From JAUILA01 sp964563925 (GTDB taxonomy: Bacteria; Bacteroidota; Bacteroidia; Cytophagales; Cyclobacteriaceae): 64,000 nt of DNA. The notes beneath the pieces are model-generated. The model was not told the origin of the DNA. It ran no database searches and worked only from the letters and a program-made list of their open reading frames with translations. A program made the translations under genes and the position numbers. Below, one piece after another: positions 1 to 8,200 of this stretch. The stretch spans positions 1-64,000 of the forward strand of contig CAZLZD010000019.1 in the NCBI GenBank assembly GCA_964563925.1, written 5' to 3'. Every line of letters begins with the position of its first letter. Position 1 is the first letter of the stretch.

Positions 1-18
1 CTCATCTCAATAAAAAAG

Positions 19-37
19 CGATCATTAGCGCTGATCG
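19..37 (-). terminator. Possible terminator downstream of ychF
   Basis: A six-base-pair inverted repeat (CGATCA, seven-base loop, TGATCG) is followed on the minus strand by a run of Ts. It lies about 100 nt past the ychF stop and could end the AI-2E/ychF transcript. The stem is short, so this is tentative. I see no gene in the first 139 nt. Confidence 0.35.
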
Positions 38-139
38 GATTGACAAACGGAGTATCTAAGAACCTAAAAAATTACTACTAGCTTTTAAAAATAGTATTAA
101 ATGCGGAAATCTAAAAGGTCATGTAATAAAAAAATGTGA

Positions 140-1237
140 TTATACATTAAATCGGAAGTGCATAATATCCCCGTCCTTCACTACATATTCCTTTCCTTCA
201 ATGGCAATTTTACCTGCCTCCCGGCATCCCAGTTCGGTTTTGTACTTTTGATAGTCCTCAAGTCCGATTACTTCTGCCTTGATGAAACCGCGTTCAAAGT
301 CAGTATGGATCACTCCTGCCGCCTGGGGAGCCTTCCATCCTCGTCTTATTGTCCAGGCCCTTACCTCCTTTTCACCGGCAGTAAAGTAGGTAATCAGGTC
401 GAGAATATTGTACGCCGCCTGGATGAGTCTGCTCAAACCAGACTGCGTAAGGTTATATTCTTCCAGAAACATGAGCCGCTCCTCCTGATCCTCAAGCTCG
501 GCAATCTGGGCCTCAATGGAGGCTGAAATAACGATCGCTTCGGCACCTTCTTTCCCGGCCATTTCACGCAACCTGTCGCTGTACTGATTACCACCCGGGA
601 GAGCACCCTCTTCCACATTGGCCACATAGATCACCGGTTTGATGGTAAGCAGCTGGAGATCGGCCACCGCCGCACGTTCCTCCTGCGTTACCTCCAGTGA
701 GCGGGCGTTGTTTCCTGCTTCCAGGTGTTCCTTAAACCGTAATAATCCTGCCAGGTGTTTTTTGGCGGTTGCATCCCCGCTTTTTGCCACTTTTTCAATC
801 CGTGCTATCTTCTTAAGCACTGATTCCAGGTCCTTAAGCTGGAGTTCGGTATCAATCACCTCCTTGTCAGAGATCGGATCGATCTTCCCATCCACATGGA
901 CGATATTCTCATCTTCAAAACAACGAACCACATGGGCGATCGCATCGACCTCCCGTATATTCGCCAGAAACTGGTTTCCCAGCCCCTCTCCTTTTGAAGC
1001 CCCTTTCACAAGTCCGGCTATGTCCACAAACTCGATGGTGGTTGGCATCACACGTTGCGGATTAACGAGACCCTTCAGTATATCGAGGCGCTCATCAGGC
1101 ACTGATATGACTCCCACATTGGGTTCGATGGTACAGAACGGAAAATTGGCCGCTTCGGCCTTGTTATTTGAAATTGCATTGAACAGCGTGGATTTCCCAA
1201 CATTCGGTAATCCAACAATCCCACACTTTAATGCCAT
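140..1237 (-). CDS. ychF: Redox-regulated ATPase / translation-associated GTPase YchF
   Basis: This 365-residue protein has the usual length and layout of the Obg-family P-loop protein YchF. The G1 loop GLPNVGKS is at residues 9-16 and the G3 motif DIAG at about 72-75. The G4 position reads NVEE instead of NKxD, as expected for this family, which prefers ATP. A C-terminal TGS domain ends in the HFRFNV-type tail. YchF is a cytosolic, ribosome-associated ATPase linked to stress responses. It lies 6 nt behind the AI-2E permease gene on the same strand, so the two are probably cotranscribed. The ATG start is the natural N-terminus because the G1 loop follows directly. Confidence 0.97.
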   Translation of the reverse strand: MALKCGIVGLPNVGKSTLFNAISNNKAEAANFPFCTIEPNVGVISVPDERLDILKGLVNPQRVMPTTIEFVDIAGLVKGASKGEGLGNQFLANIREVDAIAHVVRCFEDENIVHVDGKIDPISDKEVIDTELQLKDLESVLKKIARIEKVAKSGDATAKKHLAGLLRFKEHLEAGNNARSLEVTQEERAAVADLQLLTIKPVIYVANVEEGALPGGNQYSDRLREMAGKEGAEAIVISASIEAQIAELEDQEERLMFLEEYNLTQSGLSRLIQAAYNILDLITYFTAGEKEVRAWTIRRGWKAPQAAGVIHTDFERGFIKAEVIGLEDYQKYKTELGCREAGKIAIEGKEYVVKDGDIMHFRFNV

Positions 1238-1243
1238 AGGTTA

Positions 1244-2341
1244 CTACGATTTTTGAACTCTGAAAATGCGATAGCTGCGGTAGCCGGTATACAATTCGGA
1301 AAACATCACGCGTAGTACCGTGTAGGTAGGTATTGCGAGGATCATCCCTGGTATCTGGGCCAGCGAAGCGCCTGCAAATATAATTATAAATATCTCTAAT
1401 GGATGCGCTTTCACACTTTTTGAAAAAATCAGGGGCTGAAGAATTACGTTGTCGGTCACCTGCACCACCGCAAATACAGAAGCCACTTTCAGGACCACCC
1501 AGAGTATTTCTGCCTGGGTAACCATTTCAATGGATGTACTTATGCCGACAATGATCCCGAACAGGGTCCCGAGAATGGGCCCCAGGTACGGGATAAGGTT
1601 GGCCACCGCTGCAAAAAGCGCAATGGTAATCGCATACTTGATACCCATGATTGACAGTCCGATCGAGGCAATGGTAAAAATTGCCAGCATCTGGAGCAGC
1701 AACCCGGTCAGGTAATTGGAAAGCAGCCGTTCAATTTTATTGAACGCGGCAATAGTCACCTCGAAATATTGGTTGGGAATCAGCTGAATCACATTTTTCC
1801 TCATCGTGCCCATCTCATACAGAAAGAAAAAGGTGATGAATGTAACAGCCAGCAATCCTACAAAAAGGCTTCCTGTTAATGAAAGAAGCTGGTTTAACAT
1901 TTGTCCGAGCTGGATACTGCTGAAAAAGGAAATGATCTTCTCCTTCAGGGCATCCACCATGAATCCCGCGGGTTCACTGGTTAGGTTATTGGCGATGAGA
2001 AAATCTTCAAACCTGGACAACGGGACCGTGACCTGCTCATAAAATGCATCATAGTTAAACCCCCGGATCAAGGCCATCTGGTCGGAGATCAGCGGTATGA
2101 ACAAGGTCACAAACATGGTGATCACCAGGATCAGAATGGCAAAAGAAGCAAGTACAGCCAGGAACCTCGGAATCCTTAATTTGAAAATCTGTACCCTGCG
2201 CAGGTAACGGGTAAGCGGCCTGAGAATGGCACTCAGAACAATCGAAATCAGGATATACAGGTATATATCCGTAAATATCCATCCCAGGATAAATAGGACG
2301 GCAAACAAAACAGCCAGATAAATGAGAGGTTTCCTGCTCAT
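1244..2341 (-). CDS. AI-2E family transporter (putative permease)
   Basis: This 365-residue integral membrane protein matches the AI-2E/PerM family. Two hydrophobic segments sit within the first 40 residues, a charged and amphipathic stretch follows (about 75-145), and a cluster of five or six further membrane segments fills the C-terminal half, including the Gly/Pro-rich IPYLGPILG motif typical of the family. Members export autoinducer-2, act as Na+/H+ antiporters, or have unknown substrates, and the sequence does not say which. The gene precedes ychF by 6 nt. A strong terminator ends only 7 nt before its ATG, leaving no room for its own promoter downstream of the hairpin. Confidence 0.9.
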   Translation of the reverse strand: MSRKPLIYLAVLFAVLFILGWIFTDIYLYILISIVLSAILRPLTRYLRRVQIFKLRIPRFLAVLASFAILILVITMFVTLFIPLISDQMALIRGFNYDAFYEQVTVPLSRFEDFLIANNLTSEPAGFMVDALKEKIISFFSSIQLGQMLNQLLSLTGSLFVGLLAVTFITFFFLYEMGTMRKNVIQLIPNQYFEVTIAAFNKIERLLSNYLTGLLLQMLAIFTIASIGLSIMGIKYAITIALFAAVANLIPYLGPILGTLFGIIVGISTSIEMVTQAEILWVVLKVASVFAVVQVTDNVILQPLIFSKSVKAHPLEIFIIIFAGASLAQIPGMILAIPTYTVLRVMFSELYTGYRSYRIFRVQKS

Positions 2342-2347
2342 AGGAGG

Positions 2348-2376
2348 TAAAAAAAAGCCCCGAATCTCTTCGGGGC
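2348..2376 (-). terminator. Intrinsic terminator abutting the AI-2E start codon
   Basis: An eight-base-pair stem (GCCCCGAA, loop TCTC, TTCGGGGC at 2357-2376) is followed on the minus strand by eight Ts. It sits downstream of the PUR gene and directly upstream of the AI-2E ATG at 2341, so it can end the PUR transcript or act as a readthrough checkpoint for AI-2E/ychF. Confidence 0.85.
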
Positions 2377-2399
2377 GACAATATCATTACTTTATACGT

Positions 2400-2762
2400 C
2401 TAATCCCACTTTAACTCGGTATCTATTTCACTGGCGGAGCCGTTGTGCTGGCCATTATAGCCGGGCGAATCCTCCAGACGGTCAAATTGTGAAAAGTCCA
2501 CTTCAGGCATCAGCTCATCCTTCACATGATTTACCGTGCTGTGAAGTGCATCAACGAATTTATTGAAATCTTCCTTATAGAGGAAAATTTTGTGTTTTTC
2601 ATACGTAAAGCCGTCATCTTTGTAACGACGCTTGCTCTCTGTTATGGTCAGGTAATAATCGTTAGAACGTGTAGCCTTTACATCAAAAAAATAAGTTCGT
2701 TTCCCCGCCCTCACTCGCTCAGAAAAAATCTCATCTCTTTCATTGTTGTTGTTCTCTTCCAC
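2400..2762 (-). CDS. PUR family DNA/RNA-binding protein (DUF3276)
   Basis: This 120-residue protein has the compact PUR fold core of DUF3276 proteins common in Bacteroidota. A basic strand region (about 15-55, with KRTYFFDVKATR and the YYLTITESKRR strand) is followed by an amphipathic helix (KEDFNKFVDALHSTVNHV) and a short acidic, disordered tail. Characterised bacterial PUR proteins such as Borrelia BpuR bind nucleic acids and regulate expression. The target here is unknown. It is a single-gene unit with its own promoter at 2821-2853 and a strong terminator immediately downstream. Confidence 0.88.
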   Translation of the reverse strand: MEENNNNERDEIFSERVRAGKRTYFFDVKATRSNDYYLTITESKRRYKDDGFTYEKHKIFLYKEDFNKFVDALHSTVNHVKDELMPEVDFSQFDRLEDSPGYNGQHNGSASEIDTELKWD

Positions 2763-2820
2763 AATCCTTTTGGTTTAGTTATTAATTAAAGCACTTGTTA
2801 GATTTTCCGAAAATCAAGTC

Positions 2821-2853
2821 CTAATATAGTGTAATAAATATATTCAAAGCAAA
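2821..2853 (-). promoter_or_regulatory. Promoter of the PUR family gene
   Basis: On the minus strand the sequence reads TTTG, 21 nt, then TATATTAG, which matches the Bacteroidota -33/-7 pattern (TTTG-N19-21-TAnnTTTG) with one mismatch in the -7 box. The predicted leader is about 55 nt. Confidence 0.55.
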
Positions 2854-2921
2854 TACCCCATTGTAATTGTATCTTTTTGCAATTGTTAACAAATGAGGTG
2901 ATTAGAGGACTTTAAGGAACC

Positions 2922-3824
2922 ATGAAACTTGATCTGGATCGCGTAAAGGAGTTTGGGAATATCGATTTTCTCGCACGTCAGCTCGTGGAGGGTTTCATCA
3001 CCGGGCTCCATAAATCACCCTATCACGGCTTTTCCGTAGAGTTTGCCGAACACCGGTTGTACAATACCGGGGAGAGTACCCGCCTGATCGATTGGAAAGT
3101 TTTTGCCAAGACAGAACGCCTGTATACCAAGCGGTTTGAAGAAGAGACCAATCTGCGGTGTCAGCTGGTCCTGGATAATTCCTCTTCCATGCACTATCCC
3201 CTGCCGGGAAAAGGCAAATTAAAATTCAGCCTTCTGGCCGCCGCGGCACTTGCCTACCTGCTGCAGCGTCAGCGGGATGCGGTCGGGCTTTGTACATTCT
3301 CCGAACAAATTGAGGTGACCACCCCGGTAAAGTCAACCTCCACCCACCTCAATAAGCTGTTCATCCAGCTCCAGCAGCTGGCCGATGAAGACAAAGACGG
3401 AGCGCGCACCTCGGTGGCGAGGGTATTGCACGAAATCGCCGAGAAAAATAAGCGCCGGTCCCTGATCGTCATATTCAGCGATATGTTTGACAATGAAGAC
3501 CCTGACGAAATCCTGAAAGGACTCCAGCACCTGAAACATAACCAGCACGAGGTATTGCTTTTTCACATTACCGACAAGCATACCGAGCATGATTTTGATT
3601 TTGATGACCGGCCGCATGAATTTATAGACCTGGAAAGCGGTGAAAAAATGCGCCTCAACCCCGCGGAAATAAAAAAAACCTACCGTGAACAGGTAAGTTC
3701 TTTTTATCATGATCTGAAAATCCGTTGTGGTCAGCTGAAGATCGACTTTATCCCCATGGATATCAGGAGCGACTTTAACGAAGTCCTCAACGCATACCTG
3801 ATCAAACGGGCCAAAATGCGCTGA
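2922..3824 (+). CDS. DUF58 domain-containing protein (VWA-like)
   Basis: This 300-residue cytosolic protein has the DUF58 signature in its first third, including the YNTGESTRLIDWKVFAKT-type stretch around residue 45-65, followed by a von Willebrand A-like fold with the metal-site motif LDNSSSMHY at about 83-91. Such proteins usually accompany MoxR AAA+ ATPases and Bat proteins in chaperone-like modules. No moxR or bat gene is in this window, so this copy is isolated. Its stop codon directly abuts the stop of the convergent ferredoxin gene with no gap and no visible terminator. The transmembrane segments seen in longer DUF58 proteins are absent. Confidence 0.88.
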   Translation: MKLDLDRVKEFGNIDFLARQLVEGFITGLHKSPYHGFSVEFAEHRLYNTGESTRLIDWKVFAKTERLYTKRFEEETNLRCQLVLDNSSSMHYPLPGKGKLKFSLLAAAALAYLLQRQRDAVGLCTFSEQIEVTTPVKSTSTHLNKLFIQLQQLADEDKDGARTSVARVLHEIAEKNKRRSLIVIFSDMFDNEDPDEILKGLQHLKHNQHEVLLFHITDKHTEHDFDFDDRPHEFIDLESGEKMRLNPAEIKKTYREQVSSFYHDLKIRCGQLKIDFIPMDIRSDFNEVLNAYLIKRAKMR

Positions 3825-4172
3825 TTATTCGGCGTGCATCCACTCCTTCTTGGCTACCAGTTCTTCCTCACTTTCTTCATAGTCAGGATCAGGCACGCAA
3901 CAATCCACCGGACAAACTGCTGCACACTGGGGTTCCTCATGAAACCCTATGCATTCGGTGCATTTAGTCGATACGATGTAGTAAAATTCATCTGACACCG
4001 GCTCCTGGGGCTCCTCACCGGAAACCACCGAGCCATCTTCCATCTCCACCTGATCAAGATCGGTACCACCACCCCAGGTCCATTCCATACCACCTTCGTA
4101 AATTGCGGTATTGGGACATTCGGGCTCACATGCACCACAATTGATGCATTCGTCTGTGATCATAATCGCCAT
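3825..4172 (-). CDS. 4Fe-4S dicluster ferredoxin
   Basis: This 115-residue protein carries two cysteine clusters. The first is the classical CxxCxxCxxxCP at residues 9-20. The second begins with CxxC (CTECIGF) and continues through CAAVCPVDCC near residues 85-95, with an insertion between cysteines as in ferredoxins of the bacterial-type 7Fe/8Fe group. A 35-residue acidic loop separates the clusters. It is a cytosolic electron carrier. It is divergent from the LuxC-like acyl-CoA reductase, and I recall this pairing from other Bacteroidota, but the redox partner cannot be read from the sequence. Confidence 0.92.
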   Translation of the reverse strand: MAIMITDECINCGACEPECPNTAIYEGGMEWTWGGGTDLDQVEMEDGSVVSGEEPQEPVSDEFYYIVSTKCTECIGFHEEPQCAAVCPVDCCVPDPDYEESEEELVAKKEWMHAE

Positions 4173-4211
4173 ATCTTATCTTTCCTTTTAAGTGTGTGCA
4201 ATTCGTTTCTG

Positions 4212-4242
4212 CAAAAATACTAAGTATCTTCTGGCTATCAAA
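4212..4242 (-). promoter_or_regulatory. Promoter of the ferredoxin gene
   Basis: On the minus strand TTTG is followed by a 19-nt spacer and TATTTTTG, an exact match to TTTG-N19-TAnnTTTG. A second exact -7 box (TATCTTTG, 4251-4258, minus) lies just upstream, so two start sites are possible. Confidence 0.7.
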
Positions 4243-4264
4243 CGCAGCTACAAAGATAATGGTT

Positions 4265-4272
4265 TAACTTTG
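4265..4272 (+). promoter_or_regulatory. -7 promoter element of the acyl-CoA reductase gene
   Basis: TAACTTTG matches the TAnnTTTG box and ends only 5 nt before the ATG at 4278, so the transcript should begin at or next to the start codon. No clear -33 TTG is present. Confidence 0.6.
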
Positions 4273-4277
4273 GCACC

Positions 4278-5285
4278 ATGAATACGGAAAAAACCATTGA
4301 TACGCTGAGCCGCCTGGGAAACCTGTTGAAAAGCATGCCGCCGGACCAGGTAGCCGCGCTGGCAGAAACGGCTGCCAATGAAAATAACTGGTTTACCCCG
4401 GAGAATGTAAAAAGTGCGATGATCGGGGCTACCAACTACCTGAATGCCGCTAAACTTAATCAATGGATGAGTTCCTATTCACCGGTCCGTACACCGCAGG
4501 TGATCGGATTGGTAATGGCCGGAAATATTCCCCTCGTTGGACTGCATGACCTGCTCTCAGTGCTGATGTCCGGGCACATGGCCCATGTAAAACCAAGCTC
4601 CAAGGATTCTGTGCTTCTGACCTTTTTCATGGAAAAGCTTACGGAGATCGATCCTGAACTGGCCTCCCGTGTGCAGCTGGTCGACCGTCTACAGGACATT
4701 GATGCGATCATCGCCACCGGAAGCGACAATACCGCCCGGTATTTCCACCATTACTTTGGCAAGTATCCCAACATCATTCGGAAGAACAGGACATCGCTCG
4801 CCCTGTTACGGGGCAATGAATCAGAACGCGACCTCTATCTTTTGGGTAAAGACATATTTACCTATTTCGGTCTCGGGTGCCGGAATGTCAGCAAGCTCCT
4901 CGTTCCGGAGGGTTACCGGTTCGACACATTCTACGAGTCAATCGCTCCATTCAGTAACGTGATGGAACATAACAGGTATCACAACAATTACGACTATAAC
5001 AAATCAATCCTGCTGGTCAATAAGGTAACGCATCTGGATAACGGATTCCTGCTGCTCAGGGAGGCAGAGGAACTGGTCTCTCCCATATCCGTGCTGTTTT
5101 ATTCTCATTATAAGGATGAGGAAGAGCTGCGTGAATTGTTGGGTTCACAGGAAAATAAAATCCAGTGCCTGGTGTCTGAAGGAGGATGGTACCCAGGCAG
5201 TATCGCCATGGGCCAGTCCCAGATGCCTGAGCTCTGGGACTATGCCGATAACGTCGATACAATGAAGTTCTTGTGCAGCCTCTGA
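4278..5285 (+). CDS. Acyl-CoA reductase, LuxC-like
   Basis: This 335-residue protein resembles the LuxC/acyl-CoA reductase family, a branch of the aldehyde dehydrogenase fold. It has the Rossmann-like segment VIGLVMAGNIPLVGLHD near residues 75-91, a KPSSKDS substrate-loop motif near 104-110, and the family motif with the probable catalytic cysteine in YFGLGCRNVSKL at about residue 200. LuxC proteins reduce acyl-CoA or acyl-enzyme to fatty aldehyde with NADPH. No luciferase genes are nearby, so bioluminescence is not implied. It is shorter than Vibrio LuxC (about 480 residues), as is usual for Bacteroidota homologues. Confidence 0.87.
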   Translation: MNTEKTIDTLSRLGNLLKSMPPDQVAALAETAANENNWFTPENVKSAMIGATNYLNAAKLNQWMSSYSPVRTPQVIGLVMAGNIPLVGLHDLLSVLMSGHMAHVKPSSKDSVLLTFFMEKLTEIDPELASRVQLVDRLQDIDAIIATGSDNTARYFHHYFGKYPNIIRKNRTSLALLRGNESERDLYLLGKDIFTYFGLGCRNVSKLLVPEGYRFDTFYESIAPFSNVMEHNRYHNNYDYNKSILLVNKVTHLDNGFLLLREAEELVSPISVLFYSHYKDEEELRELLGSQENKIQCLVSEGGWYPGSIAMGQSQMPELWDYADNVDTMKFLCSL

Positions 5286-5286
5286 C

Positions 5287-8200
5287 TTACGGCCTCGTGC
5301 CCCGGAGGATTTCCACCCATCCCTTGTAGCTGTTTTCCCCCGTATCAATGAGGTAGTAGTAAACGCCGTCAGGCTGACCTTCACCGTCCCAGTTGTTCTG
5401 GTAATCTCCGGATGAATATACCTGTTTGCCCCATCGGTTGGTTACAATCAGTTTGACATTTGTGTCCGGCTTATTACGGATAAAGAATGTTTCATTCGAT
5501 CCATCCCCGTTGGGCGTGAAAATATTCGGTATAAACAGATCGGTATCCAGCGGAACGCGTGCAATCAGTTCGCGGGTACAGCCGATCTGGTCTGCGACAA
5601 GCACACGGTACCTGCCGGCCGGTACATCCTCATACAGGATGGCGAAATCAAAATTCTGATTCAGGCGGACGGTGTCAAAACCGGCACTGTAGGATTGGCC
5701 GGGTACTGCCGCCGAGTCCATCTCAATATAGGTCAGATACGGGAACCCATTGTCTGCAGGCTGAAATCCGCCGGTGAAATTGATCACCTGGAGCGAGCCT
5801 GTCGGCCTGTCGGGCAACGACTTGGTTGTTTCTCCGATCTGTGCCATCAGCGGCTGAGGGATCACCAGGTTTTCCGGGTGATCATACCTTACCTCGGCGC
5901 CTGCACAGATAGCAGGACTCTGAACCAGCCTCAGCCTGTATTCACGGGTCTGCGTGAGGAACAGGAAATTGCTGATCAGGTATTGATTGCCGATGTTCAG
6001 TGTGAAATTAATTTCTTCCACCAGGGTTGAGGTCAGATTGTCAAAGACCCGAAGTGTGTATAATTCTCCGTCATTACCGCGAATATTAGTAAGGAGCAAT
6101 TCTTTATTTGATGTTCCGGGTGCGCAACGCAACTCGTAATCAAAGAACACCGGCTGGGGTCCGCCAATTATTTCCCGCTCAAGCGTTACCGCACAAAGAT
6201 CAGTATCTGAAGGAGTAACTGTTATCTCATAGGTCCCGGAAACGAGTGTATCCAGACGAATGAACCCGCCATTCCAGGTGGCTTCAGCATAAATAATCTG
6301 GCCCTGGTAGGCGCCCGACAGCCCGGTGATCATCAGATCGTAAGGACCTGGAACCTGGGATGAGTTGGTAACCTGGAGATTCAGCTCGCCGCTCTGCCCG
6401 TCCTGTGAGCAATCTGCCGGATTGACATCAGCCAGTACCTGCACCTGATTGGGTGCCGCTACAGTCACGGGTAATTCTTTAATACATCCGCCTTCGTCCT
6501 GCAGGAGAATGGTGTATTCTCCGGCAGCCAATCCGGTGAATGTCCGTTCCGACGCAAAAGGATCAAATGCGCCCGGCGCGTTCATTCCCTCGGCAATGGC
6601 TATCTCCCAAACGCCGTTGGGTGAATTCCCGCCCGTTGGAGGGAACGCCACGGTTATTTCGCCTTCATTCCCGTCACAGGTCAGTACCGGTGAGGTTGTA
6701 ATGTCTGCCGCAATCTCCGGGTAAAGGTTATTGATATCAACCATTACCTCTTCCGGGCACTGGTCGGAAGCATCATCCCGAACCAGGATACCGATCGGGC
6801 TGTCTTCCGGAGATAATCCGCTTACTGTAAATACCGACGTGGTAACCTGGCGCCATAATATACCGTCGAGGGAATATTCATAAGGTGCATTTCCGCCGCT
6901 TAGTATCTCAATGGTAACACTTCCTTCCGGCTCATTGAAGCAGGAAACGTCGGTCGTGCTCAGAATGGTGGCCTCCAGGATTGTCTCATTATCGAGGGTG
7001 TAAGGCAGGGTACATGTGGTGCCATTGCCATCCCGGATCGTATACTGATAGTCTGAAGCTGTGAGTTGGTCAAATACAATAGGGTTCCCGGCCAGTCCGG
7101 TCTCACCCTGGCTGAAACCGTCGTTATCAGATAGGATAACACTGTAATTTCCAGTTCCCCCGGTAATGACAAAAGTAATTTCTCCAGAATCCGGCGCCGT
7201 ACAAGGAGGCCTGACGGGGGTTACGGTGACCACAAATGCCCCGCAATTTTCTCCTCCGCCTGCACAGGCCGGGTCGCCGGCCGGGCGCACGGTTATATCC
7301 ACCGTATTGGAGGTAACCTGGGAGGTAGTGGCACAGGAAACCGATGGATCAACGGTAACCACCACGTTTACCTGATCGCCGTCAGCCAGTGAATTGGTCG
7401 TAAACGTATTCGCGTTGGCACCTGCCACCGGGGATCCGTTGATCTGCCACTGGTAGGTTGGTGCAGGACCCGCATTCGATGCATTGGCAGTAAACAACAC
7501 CTGGCTTCCCGCGCATATTGTTGTCTGATTGGCGCTGACAGACACTGCCGGAGTAAGACTGTTCACTACATTCTGTGTTTCCTGGGAAGAGGAAACCGTA
7601 CTGCTGACCGCACAGGTGGCTGCCGGATCCACTGTCACTTCAACAGATATAAGATCTCCGTCATTGAGTGCTGTACTGGTAAAAGTATCTGCGGTTTCAC
7701 CGGCTGCTGCCGCACCATTTACGAACCACTGGTAGGTCGGATTCGCTCCCGCCTCGTTGGCAGTGGCTGTCCATGTAACTGCATCTCCCACACACACCGG
7801 ATTCTGATCGGCCATGATCGTCACCACAGGAGTCAGGGAATTGACAATCGACACCTGGATCGTATTGGAGGCAACTACCGACGGGTTGGCACAGGTAAGT
7901 GAAGGATCAGCGGTAAGAATCACCTGTACCTGGTCACCATCATTCAGGGCACCGGAGGTAAATACTGCGCCGGTCTCACCAGCTACGTCGGCACCGTTCA
8001 CCTGCCACTGGTAGGAAGGATTGATACCTGCATCGGTTGGAGCGGCGGTAAAGGTTATATCATTTCCGGTACAGGCCGTGGTTTGATCTGCAATGATCGA
8101 AACCGATGGCGTGAGGTCGCCGGTCACTGTTATGGATATCTCCGGGGAGGTGACGGATGAAACAGTTGCACAGCTCACGGAAGGATCCACTGTAACTATC

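Noticed and set aside
1..139. Partial gene at the left edge
   Set aside because: AT-rich sequence with stops in all frames and no recognisable peptide; only a weak hairpin is visible.
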